A stretch of 64,000 nucleotides of DNA from Sepioteuthis lessoniana (lineage: Eukaryota > Mollusca > Cephalopoda > Myopsida > Loliginidae). Positions 43,010-52,194 of the stretch are shown piece by piece (the stretch's first letter is position 1; each line of letters starts with the position of its first letter). The DNA lies in NCBI GenBank assembly GCA_963585895.1, contig OY757924.1, positions 56,920,824-56,984,823 of the forward strand, written 5' to 3'. A model generated the notes under the pieces. It had not been told where the DNA came from, made no database searches, and saw only the letters and a program-made list of their open reading frames with translations. A program made the position numbers and the translations under genes.

Positions 43010-43230
43010 CTTTTGTGGCTAACGTGCTGGTCTGTGACATCGTAGTAAGCGAGTTCGAACTTCAGTCGTGCTATTACGTTCAGTTTCGGACTAACACCCT
43101 TAGAAAAGATATGAACCTCCTCATCCCCCAGCTATGGGTTAAATAGATCTACTATAATTCAGCAAATATGGCTATGGAATTAAGTAACCTACGAAGATTG
43201 ATATGTCATTAAACAAAGAAACCAAAACAA
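43010..43230 (+). mobile_element. SINE-B, nearly complete
   Basis: TGGCTAACGTGCTGGTC, GCGAGTTCGAACTTCAG, TTTCGGACTAACACCCTTAG, CCCCCAGCTATGGGTTAAAT and the hairpin tail ending GTCATTAAACAAAGAAACC. The first bases of the head are lost. Confidence 0.7.
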
Positions 43231-43299
43231 AAAATACTTCTTCGTGGATGGGATAAACAAAGAATTGAAGGTTGGTTTGATTTCTTTGTTTAATGACAT

Positions 43300-43595
43300 A
43301 GAGAAAAATTGAAAACAAGGTAATCCAAAAAAGAATTTAATGTAAAAAAAAGTCAACGTTATAACGTTTCGGTTCTAATGGACCATCATCAGGACTAAGA
43401 AGAATGATATTAAGTGATGTTAAATCCCCTATGGATGTTTTTACGTTACTCGATATCATCATTTCCTTGTTCTGATGATGGTTTATGAGAACCGAAACGT
43501 TATAACGATTACTTCTTTTATATTGAATTCTTCTTTTTGGATTAACTTGTTTTTCAATTTTTCTCTATATTGTCAGATTCATTTCCATTATTTAC
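43300..43595. mobile_element. PLE-like foldback with target duplication
   Basis: The arms 43302-43400 and 43471-43572 are reverse complements with modest divergence (AGAGAAAAATTGAAAACAAG, AACGTTATAACGTTTCGGTT). They surround about 70 bp of centre. TTTAATGACAT (43289-43299) and TTTAATGGCAT (43596-43606) form an 11-bp target duplication with one mismatch. The GAACCGAAACGTTATAACG block resembles PLE terminal sequences. No coding remains. Confidence 0.7.
43357..43408 (-). ncRNA. Hammerhead-like ribozyme candidate
   Basis: The minus strand has AGTC, then CTGATGA, a short GGT..ACC stem with loop, GAAA, a tight CGTT-AT-AACG hairpin, then TT and GACT. This gives the conserved CUGANGA and GAAA boxes, a 4-bp stem I (AGUC/GACU) and a short stem III, as reported for the hammerheads of PLEs. 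Weak points are one extra nucleotide before stem II and U at the cleavage position. The opposite arm keeps the boxes but loses the U at the stem III base. Activity is not implied. Confidence 0.4.
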
Positions 43596-43824
43596 TTTAA
43601 TGGCATATCAACATTTGAGGGCTATTAAATGATAAAACCATTCTTATTTTTAAAAAAATACTGGTACTATTTAACCCAAATCTAGAGGGATAAGGGAGAG
43701 CACACCTTTCCAAAAGGGTATTATTAGTCTGTAAGTAAACGTAATAGCGCGACTGAAATTCGAACTTGCTTACTACGATGTAGCAGTCCAGCTCATTGGC
43801 CACTACGACACGGAGAATTCCTCT

Positions 43825-44155
43825 AGAAGGTCAGGAAAAATCATAGAATAATTATCAATCATTTTGAGTTCACCTCTTCTATGCTGATTTTGATTGTGCC
43901 AGCCTACGACATGCTTCATCAGCAAACATCAGTGTCTAATCTTTTCATCTTCACTCAGATTTTCTTCTTACTACGCGTGTTATGAAAGCAAGAAATAGTG
44001 GCACTAGAAAGCAACTTGCTCATCAAAATTCACAAATGTATGAAACCAATTCATAATAATGGCTGACGAGGAAGAAAGCATATACTCACGAAAAAATGTT
44101 TTTCTTGTTAACGAACAAGAAAATGTAAAACTTAGAACCTATAAAGATAGAACCT
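43825..44155. other. No recognised feature
   Basis: Unassigned. Contains a short tandem of AGAACCTATAAAGAT at about 44134-44165. Confidence 0.4.
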
Positions 44156-44159
44156 ATAA

Positions 44160-44450
44160 AGATATGCCTGTAGTGTAATGGTTATCGTCGTAGGAAATGA
44201 ACACGGCGACACAAGTTCAAATCCTGGACGAGACTGATTGCATTTCACATAGCACTAATACCCTTGGGAAAGGTATGAATCCAATTATTCTCCCTCCAGC
44301 TATGGGTAAATAGTAGGACAGACTGTGTTCTTCAGCCTTGGTGAAGCAACTAGTCTAGAAGGAAAACTCTGAATTCAAACCTGTTAAAATCCGCTTAAAA
44401 ATTGACCTTGTGTCATATCCTGCCCGAGCGGAGGGGTTGGGTAAATACGA
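44160..44450 (+). mobile_element. SINE-D, complete
   Basis: A-box-like GTAGTGTAATGGTTATCGTC, B-box-like AAGTTCAAATCCTGGACGAG, body ACCCTTGGGAAAGGTATG, GGACAGACTGTGTTCTTC, and tail AAAAATTGACCTTGTGTCAT and GGGTTGGGTAAATAC. This is the best reference copy of SINE-D in the window. Confidence 0.75.
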
Positions 44451-44999
44451 ACAAGAAAACGTAAATCTGAATCGAATGATTGTAGATTATTTTGGCTGTG
44501 TACCCAGCCATTTTCATTTAAATGAAGTTGGCAATTGGCATGTGTTTGTTATCATGACAACTGATCGAACTCTGATCAGAAAGGTGTCAGGTAAAGTGTC
44601 TTGATAAGGAAGTTTTAAATTACAAATAAGAAATTAATAAATTTTTAAATTTTTTTTATTTTTTTTATTTTATTATACTACTGTACATAATCTAATAACG
44701 AACGACTTCGTGTAATGAACGACCCCAACTTTTTGCCACAAAAAGGTGTTTTTATCACATAGGTTAGGCCTCGAAACAAGGTAAACTTCGACATTTTTAA
44801 AGCATATCTTGCGTAATAAATGACCCCTTTTTTAGATAAACAATTGGTCTAAAAAGTCGTCAATGACACGAGTAGATACGATATTTCTATTCTTTAATAT
44901 AAAAAATGCACTTTGAAATTTCAAAATATCTTGTAATGTTGTCATTTACTTAGCTTTGCTCTTTTTAGTACAAGACTAGAAGTATAGGGCTTTCAATGA
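44451..44999. other. No recognised gene; AT-rich
   Basis: T-rich tracts near 44640-44680. ACGAACGACTTCGTGTAATG with an inverted CATTACACGAAG-like arrangement suggests an eroded DNA transposon end, but I cannot define one. Confidence 0.35.
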
Positions 45000-45615
45000 G
45001 AATCGAACTCGCTAACAACAGTACGCTAGCCTAACTCGCTAACAATTATAACCCACTCGAGTCCCAAATATTGTATACCCGTTAGATATGCTCAGCTTAG
45101 CTTAGTCCGGCACAAAGCTAAAATTGTGGGGCACCCAGTGAAGATCAAATTCACTCCAGTAGTGATAGCCAAATATCTTACGTTTTGCATGCTCAGCTTA
45201 AGTTAGGTAACTGGCACAAGGCTACAAGTATGGCGCACCCAGTAATAATGATCAAATATCTTGTGTGTTTGATATTTATCAAACGTCCCACCAGGCCTGA
45301 TTTGACACAACAGGGAGGGGTCGCACTAATCGAAACTCTTTCGCGACTGTAACACAAGGATGCTTGATCCCTGCGGTATTCCCCATTTTCGGTGTACCTC
45401 AGGCGCCAAGATATACACAGTTTAGCTTATTCTGACACAAGGCTACAAGTGTGGAGCACCTAGTGAAGAACGAATTCACAGTAGGAATAATGGTCATAGC
45501 TACTAGCTTGTTTGTTTCACGACGAAACATCCAAATTACACTTTAGAGTCGATATTTATACTAAGATTAGCTTAGTCTGGTACAAAATTTGGGATCGAAC
45601 CCAAAACAATTATGA
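45000..45615 (-). mobile_element. Cluster of decayed SINE-C pieces
   Basis: Repeated blocks GGCACAAGGCTACAAGT with GGGGCACCCAGTGA-like sequence occur near 45100-45150, 45205-45245, 45425-45480 and 45560-45600. A GAATCGAACTCGCTAAC block lies at 45000-45020. These are the complement of the SINE-C 3' part and head. Several old insertions overlap. Confidence 0.5.
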
Positions 45616-45619
45616 TGAA

Positions 45620-45875
45620 GGCGCGCTTAGCGTAATGCTTAAGGTGGTAGGAAATAGAACTGACAACCGGACTTCAAATCCTGGAAGAGACTGAGTTTCA
45701 CATAGTGCTAATACCCCTAGGAAAGGTTTGAGTCCATCTATTTTCTCTCTAGCTTTAAATAAATATTAGGTTAGACTAAGAAACAAAACTCTGAATTAAA
45801 ACCAACTTTACTCCATTTAATAATTTACCTTGTGTTACATCCTACTTGTGGCGGAGGGGTTGGGCAAATATAAAC
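45620..45875 (+). mobile_element. SINE-D, diverged
   Basis: GGCGCGCTTAGCGTAATGC, CTTCAAATCCTGGAAGAG, ACCCCTAGGAAAGGTTTG, and tail TTACCTTGTGTTACATCC with GGGTTGGGCAAATAT. Confidence 0.65.
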
Positions 45876-45879
45876 AATT

Positions 45880-46285
45880 ATGACGGCCTGCGATATTTCT
45901 TTGTTTCCAGCTGAAAAAATAATAAATTCTGAAAAAAGAAATAAATAGGGATTATCTTGGCGAGCGTCATTAATACCCGTGGCTAATCCTCTCAATCAGA
46001 TTATTACGTATATACAGGAGATTATAAGTTATATTTAACAGCATAAATTGATGTAGCTTTCTGACTTCATCTGCTTGCAGTTTCCCTCTTTTTATTTGTG
46101 GATATACAGTATGTGTGTTAAAAAGGTAAAAACAGACGAAAAATATATATATTTGGTGTTGTTGATGACATATATATACTTTTTTTCTACCAAAGCATTT
46201 CGACTTCAAAATTTGACTGCACACAAAAGTTTTGTTTTTATTTTAATTATTCTAAGTATGCAAACAAAAATAAAATAGTCATAAT
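45880..46285. other. No recognised feature
   Basis: Short open frames on both strands (46075-46278 plus, 45970-46224 minus) have no domain support. Confidence 0.35.
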
Positions 46286-46289
46286 AGAA

Positions 46290-46291
<2 letters not shown>

Positions 46292-46321
<30 letters not shown>

Positions 46322-46415
46322 CATGCAAATCCGAAGTCTTCACCAGGGCTAAATGTTTCGTTTTGCGAAGACGAGCAACAGGCGGAAATATATTCGAAAT
46401 TGATCACGTCATGAG
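46292..46415 (-). repeat. Possible PLE 3' end followed by poly(A)
   Basis: The minus strand reads GCGAAAACGAAACATTT-like sequence (CAAAACGAAACATTTAGCC), CTGGTGAAGACTTCGGATTT, and then a 30-bp A tract (poly(T) at 46292-46321 plus). The GGTGAAGAC..CGAAAC words resemble the ends of PLEs, but no coding part remains. Confidence 0.35.
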
Positions 46416-46479
46416 ATGGAATCTTTTTTGAAAAAAGGCAACATCGTTTTACGGTTTGAGAACAAATCTTTTAAAAAAT

Positions 46480-46532
46480 TTTGGTTCGGTTTTGTGGCAT
46501 ATCAACAATTGTTTGTCATTAATGCAAAATGC

Positions 46533-46577
<45 letters not shown>

Positions 46578-46832
46578 CCGTTTTATTTCAAACAATACAG
46601 TTTAGCATAAGTACACAGTTTAATTCTATCAGGTGCTACCACTCCTGGTCAGAGTGGACCTGGAAGCAATGGCAATGAAGGAGTACTCCGCATTCCCCAA
46701 TCCTCCAGCATTACTGGAACCTCACCATCAGATTGTTTTGTCTCATATCAGGACACTCGTTAACGAGGGTGGGGGTCTTATCCCTCTGCAGAGAAGAAGT
46801 CGGTTTATTCTACAACACCAGCCGACTGGGTA
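46480..46832 (-). repeat. Rep-E with (AT)n in the tail
   Basis: The tail complement (TTTTGTGGCATATCAAC) at 46490 is followed by (AT)n at 46537-46574, one or two subrepeats, and a well-preserved head ending CAGCCGACTGGGT at 46832. Confidence 0.65.
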
Positions 46833-46985
46833 ATTAAAAAATTTGCGGCATATCAACGATTTTAAAAAATATTCTTAAAAATATTAAGATTTTCTTCAAA
46901 GGCAATATAGAAATGAATTTTATTAACCTACATTCGTAGGTAATGAAAGAGACAAAGATAAAATAAGAATAAAACCCCAAAAAAT
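46833..46985. other. No recognised feature
   Basis: Short AT-rich spacer. Confidence 0.3.
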
Positions 46986-46989
46986 AAAG

Positions 46990-47215
46990 GAATTTCTGTG
47001 GGGTAATGGCTAAAGTGCAACTCTGCGGCTTTGAAGTAAGCGAGTTCGAACTCGCGTTATTCGGTTCACTTTCGGACTAATATCTTGAGAAATGTATGAA
47101 CACCCTTATCCTCCCAGATTCGGGTTAATTAGTATCACAGTTGTTCTTCTACAAAGATGAATTTGGCATCAGATAACCCTCAAAGGTTGATATGCCAATG
47201 AACAAAGACACCAAA
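46990..47215 (+). mobile_element. SINE-B, full length
   Basis: Head GTGGGGTAATGGCTAAAGTG, B-box-like GAGTTCGAACTCGC, body CTTTCGGACTAATATCTTGAG, hairpin tail GGCATCAGATAACCC...GATATGCCAATGAACAAAG. Confidence 0.7.
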
Positions 47216-47485
47216 CTATTAGAAACTAAACAAAAATAGTGCGAGATTTGGAGTCCCGCAGCCTTAAATTTTAAACTCCAAGAGAGATTACCGGCTGTTT
47301 TCTGGATTTAAGTCCGAAAATGAGTCGGTCGGTCGGTCTCTTGGTTAGAGTTCCAGTGCAAAAACGAGTGAAGGGTTGAGTAGGTTACATTGATATTAAA
47401 GTTATTCCTTCTAAGATGAAAGCCGTTAGAGTAAATTATCTGGGTGCAAGAATCGTTAGAATCTTACTAATAATTAAGATAAACT
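47216..47485. other. No recognised feature
   Basis: Contains (GGTC)n-like GTCGGTCGGTCGGTC at about 47322. Nothing else is recognised. Confidence 0.4.
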
Positions 47486-47489
47486 AGTT

Positions 47490-47985
47490 AAAAACCTACT
47501 GTATCCAGTAGGCTGGATGAGGGGGTGTAGAAAACACTGACAGTATCACTGCAGAGGGGAAAGACCCCCCCCACAATGAGTGTCCTGGCGGCACAGTAGG
47601 CTGCATCTCTACTAAGGAGTAAGATACCCCACCAACGAGTGTCCTAGTTAAGACACTAAACAATCTGATTATGAGGCACCAGTAATACTGGAGTTTGGGA
47701 AATGCAGAGTACCCCTTCATTGCCATTGCTCACAAGTCCACTCTGGCCCGGAGTGGTAGCACCTGATAAGGTCCTATCTATTAGTCAAATAGAACTAAAC
47801 TGTGTACTTATACCAAAATGAATTGTTTGAAATAGAGCTGTTTTGACATTTAACTGCGTAAACAAAAAAACTGTACTTATGGTGAACTAAATTGTTTGAA
47901 ATAGAACAGTTTATATGTATAAAAATGGATTTGGCATGAAATAACCTACAAGGGTTGATATGGCATAAAACCAAATCAAACTTAC
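47490..47985 (+). repeat. Rep-E with a duplicated head start
   Basis: A first head start (47500-47590: CCAGTAGGCTGGATGAGGG to GAGTGTCCTGG) runs directly into a second, complete head (47590-47790), then a short array and the hairpin tail to 47980. It looks like an unequal exchange or template switch within the family. Confidence 0.6.
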
Positions 47986-48139
47986 TTACCCACTGTACTG
48001 GACCCGGACCGCGTGCGCTATGAACAGAAGCTGACAGGCGTTGTAACTTATGGCACCAAAACACCATGATGCAGAGGTCGGATCTGTTTCGTGAGCGAAT
48101 AAAAAGTTAATTAATTCAATCAGGATTATTTTTTAATAA

Positions 48140-48362
48140 TTGGCTTATCGGAAGATCGGGGGTTCAATCTCGGGTCGAGTCATGCCAAAGACTCAAAAGG
48201 TGGTACTTGATACCTCCTTGCTTTACACGCAGCATTATAAGGTACGGATCAAGGGTAAAGTGGAGCAATCCAGGAAAAAGAGTAGTGCCCTCCCCTACAC
48301 CTCGGTGTTGTAACAATTGAAATGGGAACTTTCGGGTTACCCTAGACTACGGTCGCTAACTT
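48140..48362 (+). mobile_element. SINE-A, head partly lost
   Basis: GGGGGTTCAATCTCGGGTCG with GAGTCATGCCAAAGACTC, then GGTGGTACTTGATACCTCC, body, and 3' end GGTCGCTAACTTA. Confidence 0.7.
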
Positions 48363-48415
48363 AATGATGCATTGTTTAAAGAATGACCAAAATCATGAAA
48401 AAATTAAATGTTCTT

Positions 48416-48661
48416 ATATATATATATGTGTGTGTGTGTGTATGTGTGTGTGTGTGTGAAAAATAAGTGGAAAAGTGGATAAACCAAACACTGACAACAG
48501 ATTTAGCAATGATATTTCGTCTTTATTCTAAAGACTTCCTCAGAAAGTAAAGACAAAATATCATTGCTAAATTCATTGTCAGTGTTTGCTTTATCCAGCT
48601 TTCTACTTACTTTTCTCATCTTGTCAGATTTACCAAAATCGACCATTTCTCTCTCTCATAC

Positions 48662-48711
<50 letters not shown>
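48416..48711. repeat. Foldback of about 158 bp between two GT microsatellites
   Basis: Arms 48458-48535 and about 48540-48615 are reverse complements over about 75 bp (AACACTGACAA, TTTAGCAATGATATTT, GTCTTTA). The minus strand carries CTGAGGA, a 7-bp GTCTTTA/TAAAGAC hairpin and GAAA, that is, hammerhead-like boxes with one extra A, but no convincing stems I or III. (AT)(GT)n lies to the left and (AT)(GT)n at 48662-48711 to the right. It is probably a PLE-end foldback like the one at 43.3 kb. Confidence 0.55.
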
Positions 48712-48713
<2 letters not shown>

Positions 48714-48950
48714 ATCTGCAAATGATCAAAAGGGCTATAGAATAATGACGATGATTAATATTCCTGTTATCATATTTAATCTTTTATGGAAAATTTAACA
48801 AATCTTTTTTTAAAAAGATTTTAATAATTGCCGATGATTTTGGGTTTTTTTCTTTTTTTTTTTTTTTTTTTTTTTTTTTCTAATTCTGTTTTATCTTATT
48901 AATAATAGAATAATTTTCTAAATAATAACGAAAGTATTTCTTAAAATACA
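48712..48950. other. Unassigned with T tract
   Basis: Poly(T) of about 32 bp at 48848-48879. Confidence 0.4.
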
Positions 48951-48952
48951 CA

Positions 48953-49285
48953 AGAATGCTGCGTGCAATCCTGAACAAGTCCTGGCAGCAGCACCCCACA
49001 AGACACCAACTGTACGGCCACCTGCCCCCTATCACGAAAACTATTCAAGTTAGACGAACCAGACATGCAGGACACTGCTGGAGAAGCAGAGATGAACTCA
49101 TAAGGGATGTACTCTTATGGATCCCCACACATGGCCGCGCAAAAGCAGGACGACCAGCTCGAACGTACATTCAGCAGCTATGTGAGGATACAGGCTGTTG
49201 TCCTGAAGACCTACCTAGGACGATGAACGATAGGGAGGAGTGGCGAGAGAGGGTCAGGGATATCCGTGCTACCAGCGCGATATGA
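48953..49285 (+). pseudogene. APE-LINE 3' end, 109 open codons
   Basis: The frame opens at MLRAILNKSWQQHPTRHQL and runs without interruption through YGHLPPITKTIQVRRTRHAG, HCWRSRDELIRDVLLWIP, GRAKAGRPARTYIQQL to the natural end RERVRDIRATSAI and stop. It is the C-terminal domain only, cut off upstream of the thumb, so it is a 5' truncated insertion rather than a gene. Its open frame suggests it is one of the youngest copies here. Confidence 0.8.
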
Positions 49286-49424
49286 TGATTTCTTAAAAAC
49301 AGTTCTAATTTTTGGATTTTCTTAATAATCATTACACTTGTTAATTGATTTTACTTTCGGAATTTCTTCAGCAACAAGTAGCCGAATCTTCATTTCTATC
49401 CACAACCTTGTCGACAACGTTTAG

Positions 49425-50195
49425 AATATGCTGATTCTATCTCTTGTTGAGGAGTAAAACACCCAACCACACTCAGAATGGAGTATTCATTCGGTTTGAT
49501 TTAGTTTTCTTTGTTTAATGGCATATCCACCTTCATGCGTTATTTAATGCCCAAGTCATATTTGAAAGAACAGCAGGGGTACTATTAAACATAGTTGGGA
49601 GGGATAAGGTAGTTCTTATCTTTTTCAGGGGTATTTCTGTGTTTAATGGCATATCAACCATCATGCGTTATTTAATGCCCAACTTTTATTTGTAGAACAG
49701 CAGGGGTACTATTTAACTCAGGCATGAAACCTCTTATCATTCAAGCTTTCTTAAGAGTATTTCTACGAAAGTGATCTTAATAGTGTAACTAGAGTTCGAA
49801 CTCTCTCACAACGACATCGCAGTCTAGCACTTTGGCCATTATGCAGCGAGTACTCTCCCAGAATAGGGTATCCTAAATACAACACTCAACTGCATCTAAT
49901 GCTGAGGCTCCAATTCTGGAGTTCTAAAGAGTATGGAGTAACCTTTCATTACCATTACTCCTTGGGCCACTCTGACCCGGAGTGGTAATATCTGTTATAG
50001 TCCTATCTATGGGCCAAATAGATCTGTTTGTAAATTATTTGTATTGAATAAGAATACTTGGTATCATATTACTGTGTGCAAAAAAAAACAACCTCTTATG
50101 AAACTACACAAAAGATGTAAATATAAACGTACGCAGTTTCCTTACCTCTCGGTATAAAATTACCTCAGATGAGTTGACATGCCGTTAAAACCCAT
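49425..50195 (+). repeat. Rep-E split by SINE-B
   Basis: The head begins at about 49425 (GTTTAGAATATGCTGATTC, GAGGAGTAAAACACCC) and resumes at 49856 (CCCAGAATAGGGTATCCT) up to about 50020. An array remnant and decayed tail (GGTATAAAATTACC, GTTGACATGCCGTTAAAACC) end near 50195. Confidence 0.6.
49490..49855 (-). mobile_element. SINE-B with a duplicated tail half
   Basis: The tail and middle are present twice in a row: 49500-49640 and 49641-49760 each contain GTTTAATGGCATATC, GCGTTATTTAATGCCCAA and GAACAGCAGGGGTACTAT. A single body and head follow to about 49853 (GAGTTCGAACTCTC complement at 49792). It is inserted inside a Rep-E head. Confidence 0.65.
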
Positions 50196-50729
50196 CAATC
50201 AATTCATTTCGATATAGCTTTAACTAAAGTCGACTTCTAAATAAACAAATAAAATTATCTGATTAATTTCGAAGAAATAAATTATTGAATACATTCCTTA
50301 CTCTGTTACATTGTAATCTTATCCCCTCCCTAACTCTAACCCGAGCAACGCCAGATAGCCCTTCTCGTCAATATAAATTAAGGAGCGTAAAGATTTCCTC
50401 TCACTCATTCCTCCTTATCAGCTCTGTTTGTTTCTTTTAGCAATCGCCTCTTCCAACTACGCTTTAAAAAATGAATAAATAAATACGTCTGTGTCTATTC
50501 TGATAGGCAATCCTTGGTTCACTTGGCACAAGGTCACGTGTGCGACAGCTAGTGAGGATCAGATTCACTACACAGTTATAAGTAGCAGAAGTACTCTGTG
50601 ATTCTCGAGGGTAAAAAGATAAGACTAAAATGTTTTATTTTAATAATTCTTTTCAGGGCCTGACTGAGAGGGAGACAGGAAGGTTATATGGCTCGGGCAT
50701 ACGATTCTGATGGCGCTTACTCCAGATAA
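50196..50729. other. Mostly unassigned with a SINE-C scrap
   Basis: 50518-50590 (TTCACTTGGCACAAGGTCAC, AGTGAGGATCAGATTCACT) is an old minus-strand SINE-C. No gene is seen. Confidence 0.4.
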
Positions 50730-50900
50730 AAGTAAAAAGTAAAGTTGGCGACCTTAGTCGAGGGTAACCCAAAGGCTCCCATTTCAATAGCTACAACACC
50801 GAGGTGTAGGGGGGCGCTACTCCATTCCCTGGATTGCTCCACTTTACACTTGATCCGTACCTTATAATGCTGAGTGTTAAGCAAGGCGGCATCAAGTACC

Positions 50901-50934
<34 letters not shown>

Positions 50935-50960
50935 AGTCTTTGGTATGACTTGACCTGGGA
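50730..50960 (-). mobile_element. SINE-A with poly(T) expansion
   Basis: From the 3' end complement AAAGTTGGCGACCTTAGTCG to GAGTCTTTGGTATGACTTG and part of the head (ACCTGGGATTGG). A T tract of about 32 bp (50902-50933) has grown from the short A run that normally joins head and body. The same junction is A-rich in the other copies. Confidence 0.7.
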
Positions 50961-50989
50961 TTGGATTCGTAAGCGAATAGCTTGTAGAT

Positions 50990-52075
50990 AACACATTGAA
51001 CAAGCCAGAGCTTATTTATTTGCAGACAATTTGCAGATTTCAAGTACTGTTATCTAATACTAATAATTCAATTCAATATCAATCGTTTGTTTGCACTCAG
51101 TGAAATGGCTTCAAGTAATCCGATGTAGTACAATTTTTCTATTTAGCATTAATCATTTGTTTGTACATAAATGGTTTCAATTATTGCTATTAAACACAAA
51201 CAATTCACTCTAACATCAGCCATTTTTTGCTCACAGTTAAATGGTTTCAAGTATTGCTATCTAACATAAATAGTTTTATTTGTTAAATGGTTTCAAGTAT
51301 TGCTATTTTACACTACCAATTCGATTTAACATCAGTTATTTGTTTGCACACAGTTAAATGGTTAAACAGTTCTATTTAATGCATAGATATGACCCTAACA
51401 GGTACTACCAATTTGGGTCAGGGTGAACCTGGCAGAAATGGCAATTAGGGAGTACTTCCCATTCCCAAAAGTTTCAAGCCTAAAGCCTCACCATCAGATT
51501 CAGTTTAATGTCACTCGATGGGGTATGATCTTACTCCTCTGCAGAGATGCAGTCGGCTCATTCTACAGCTCCACCCAACAGGGCAAATAGGAGATTAAGT
51601 ATTCAAGTATTCCTATCTAATACAAATAATTTGCACACAACTGTATGATTTCAAGTAATTATTTCTATTTAATAATTATGATTTGTTTGCACACAGTTAT
51701 AATTTCAGGAAGCTAATGATAATAAACCTGAGTAAACAATCATAATTTTTCCTAAAGATTATCAATAGTTACTTCAAGTAACTAATAATTGTAGCTTCAA
51801 ATAACTAATAATTTACAGTTATATTGTATCAAGTATTCCTATTAAATACGAATAGTTTTTTAAACAGAACTATTTGACATGTAGATGCAACCCTTAGAGT
51901 TGCTACCACTCCTGCTCAGAGTGGACCTGAGAGTAACAGTAATGAAGGCGTATTCCATACTCCATAGATCGACAGAACTGAGGCCTCACCATTAGATGCA
52001 GTTTAGTGTCATACCCAATACACCTCCTTTTTATGAATTCAGTCAGCATATTCTAAACCTCAGCGACAGGACAGC
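50990..52075 (-). repeat. Rep-E, two copies in line
   Basis: First copy: array 50990-51370, head 51375-51590, ending CACCCAACAGGG. Second copy: array 51600-51880, head 51885-52070. Array units carry GTTTGCACACAGTTAAATGG and TTTCAAGTATTGCTAT. Neither copy keeps a hairpin tail in this stretch. Confidence 0.6.
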
Positions 52076-52102
52076 CCAAATTACAATCACATCCAGTAAA
52101 CT

Positions 52103-52194
52103 AAAAATGAGAAAGAAAATAGGTTCAAACTAATTTCAGTCGGAACCTGTCTTAGCGTCTCTGCACTCTCTCTCTCTTTTATATATATATATAT
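52103..52194 (+). repeat. Left flanking duplication of the 52-kb element
   Basis: It contains AAAATGAGAAAGAAAATAGG, CAGTCGGAACCTGTCTTAGC and a CT run, and is repeated at about 53321-53414 with one substitution and a 2-bp difference in the CT run. The ends cannot be fixed exactly because of the A and AT tracts. Confidence 0.8.

Larger units (their letters stand above)
43265..43820 (-). mobile_element. SINE-B split by a PLE-like foldback
   Basis: The extreme tail complement is at 43270-43299 (TTTGATTTCTTTGTTTAATG). The rest of the element resumes at 43596 (TTTAATGGCATATCAAC) and ends with the head complement near 43815. The split is filled by the foldback at 43300-43595. Confidence 0.7.

Noticed and set aside
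48416-48711. CRISPR-like array
   Set aside because: The repeats here are microsatellites and an inverted pair; there are no regular direct repeats with unique spacers, and the DNA is eukaryotic in character.
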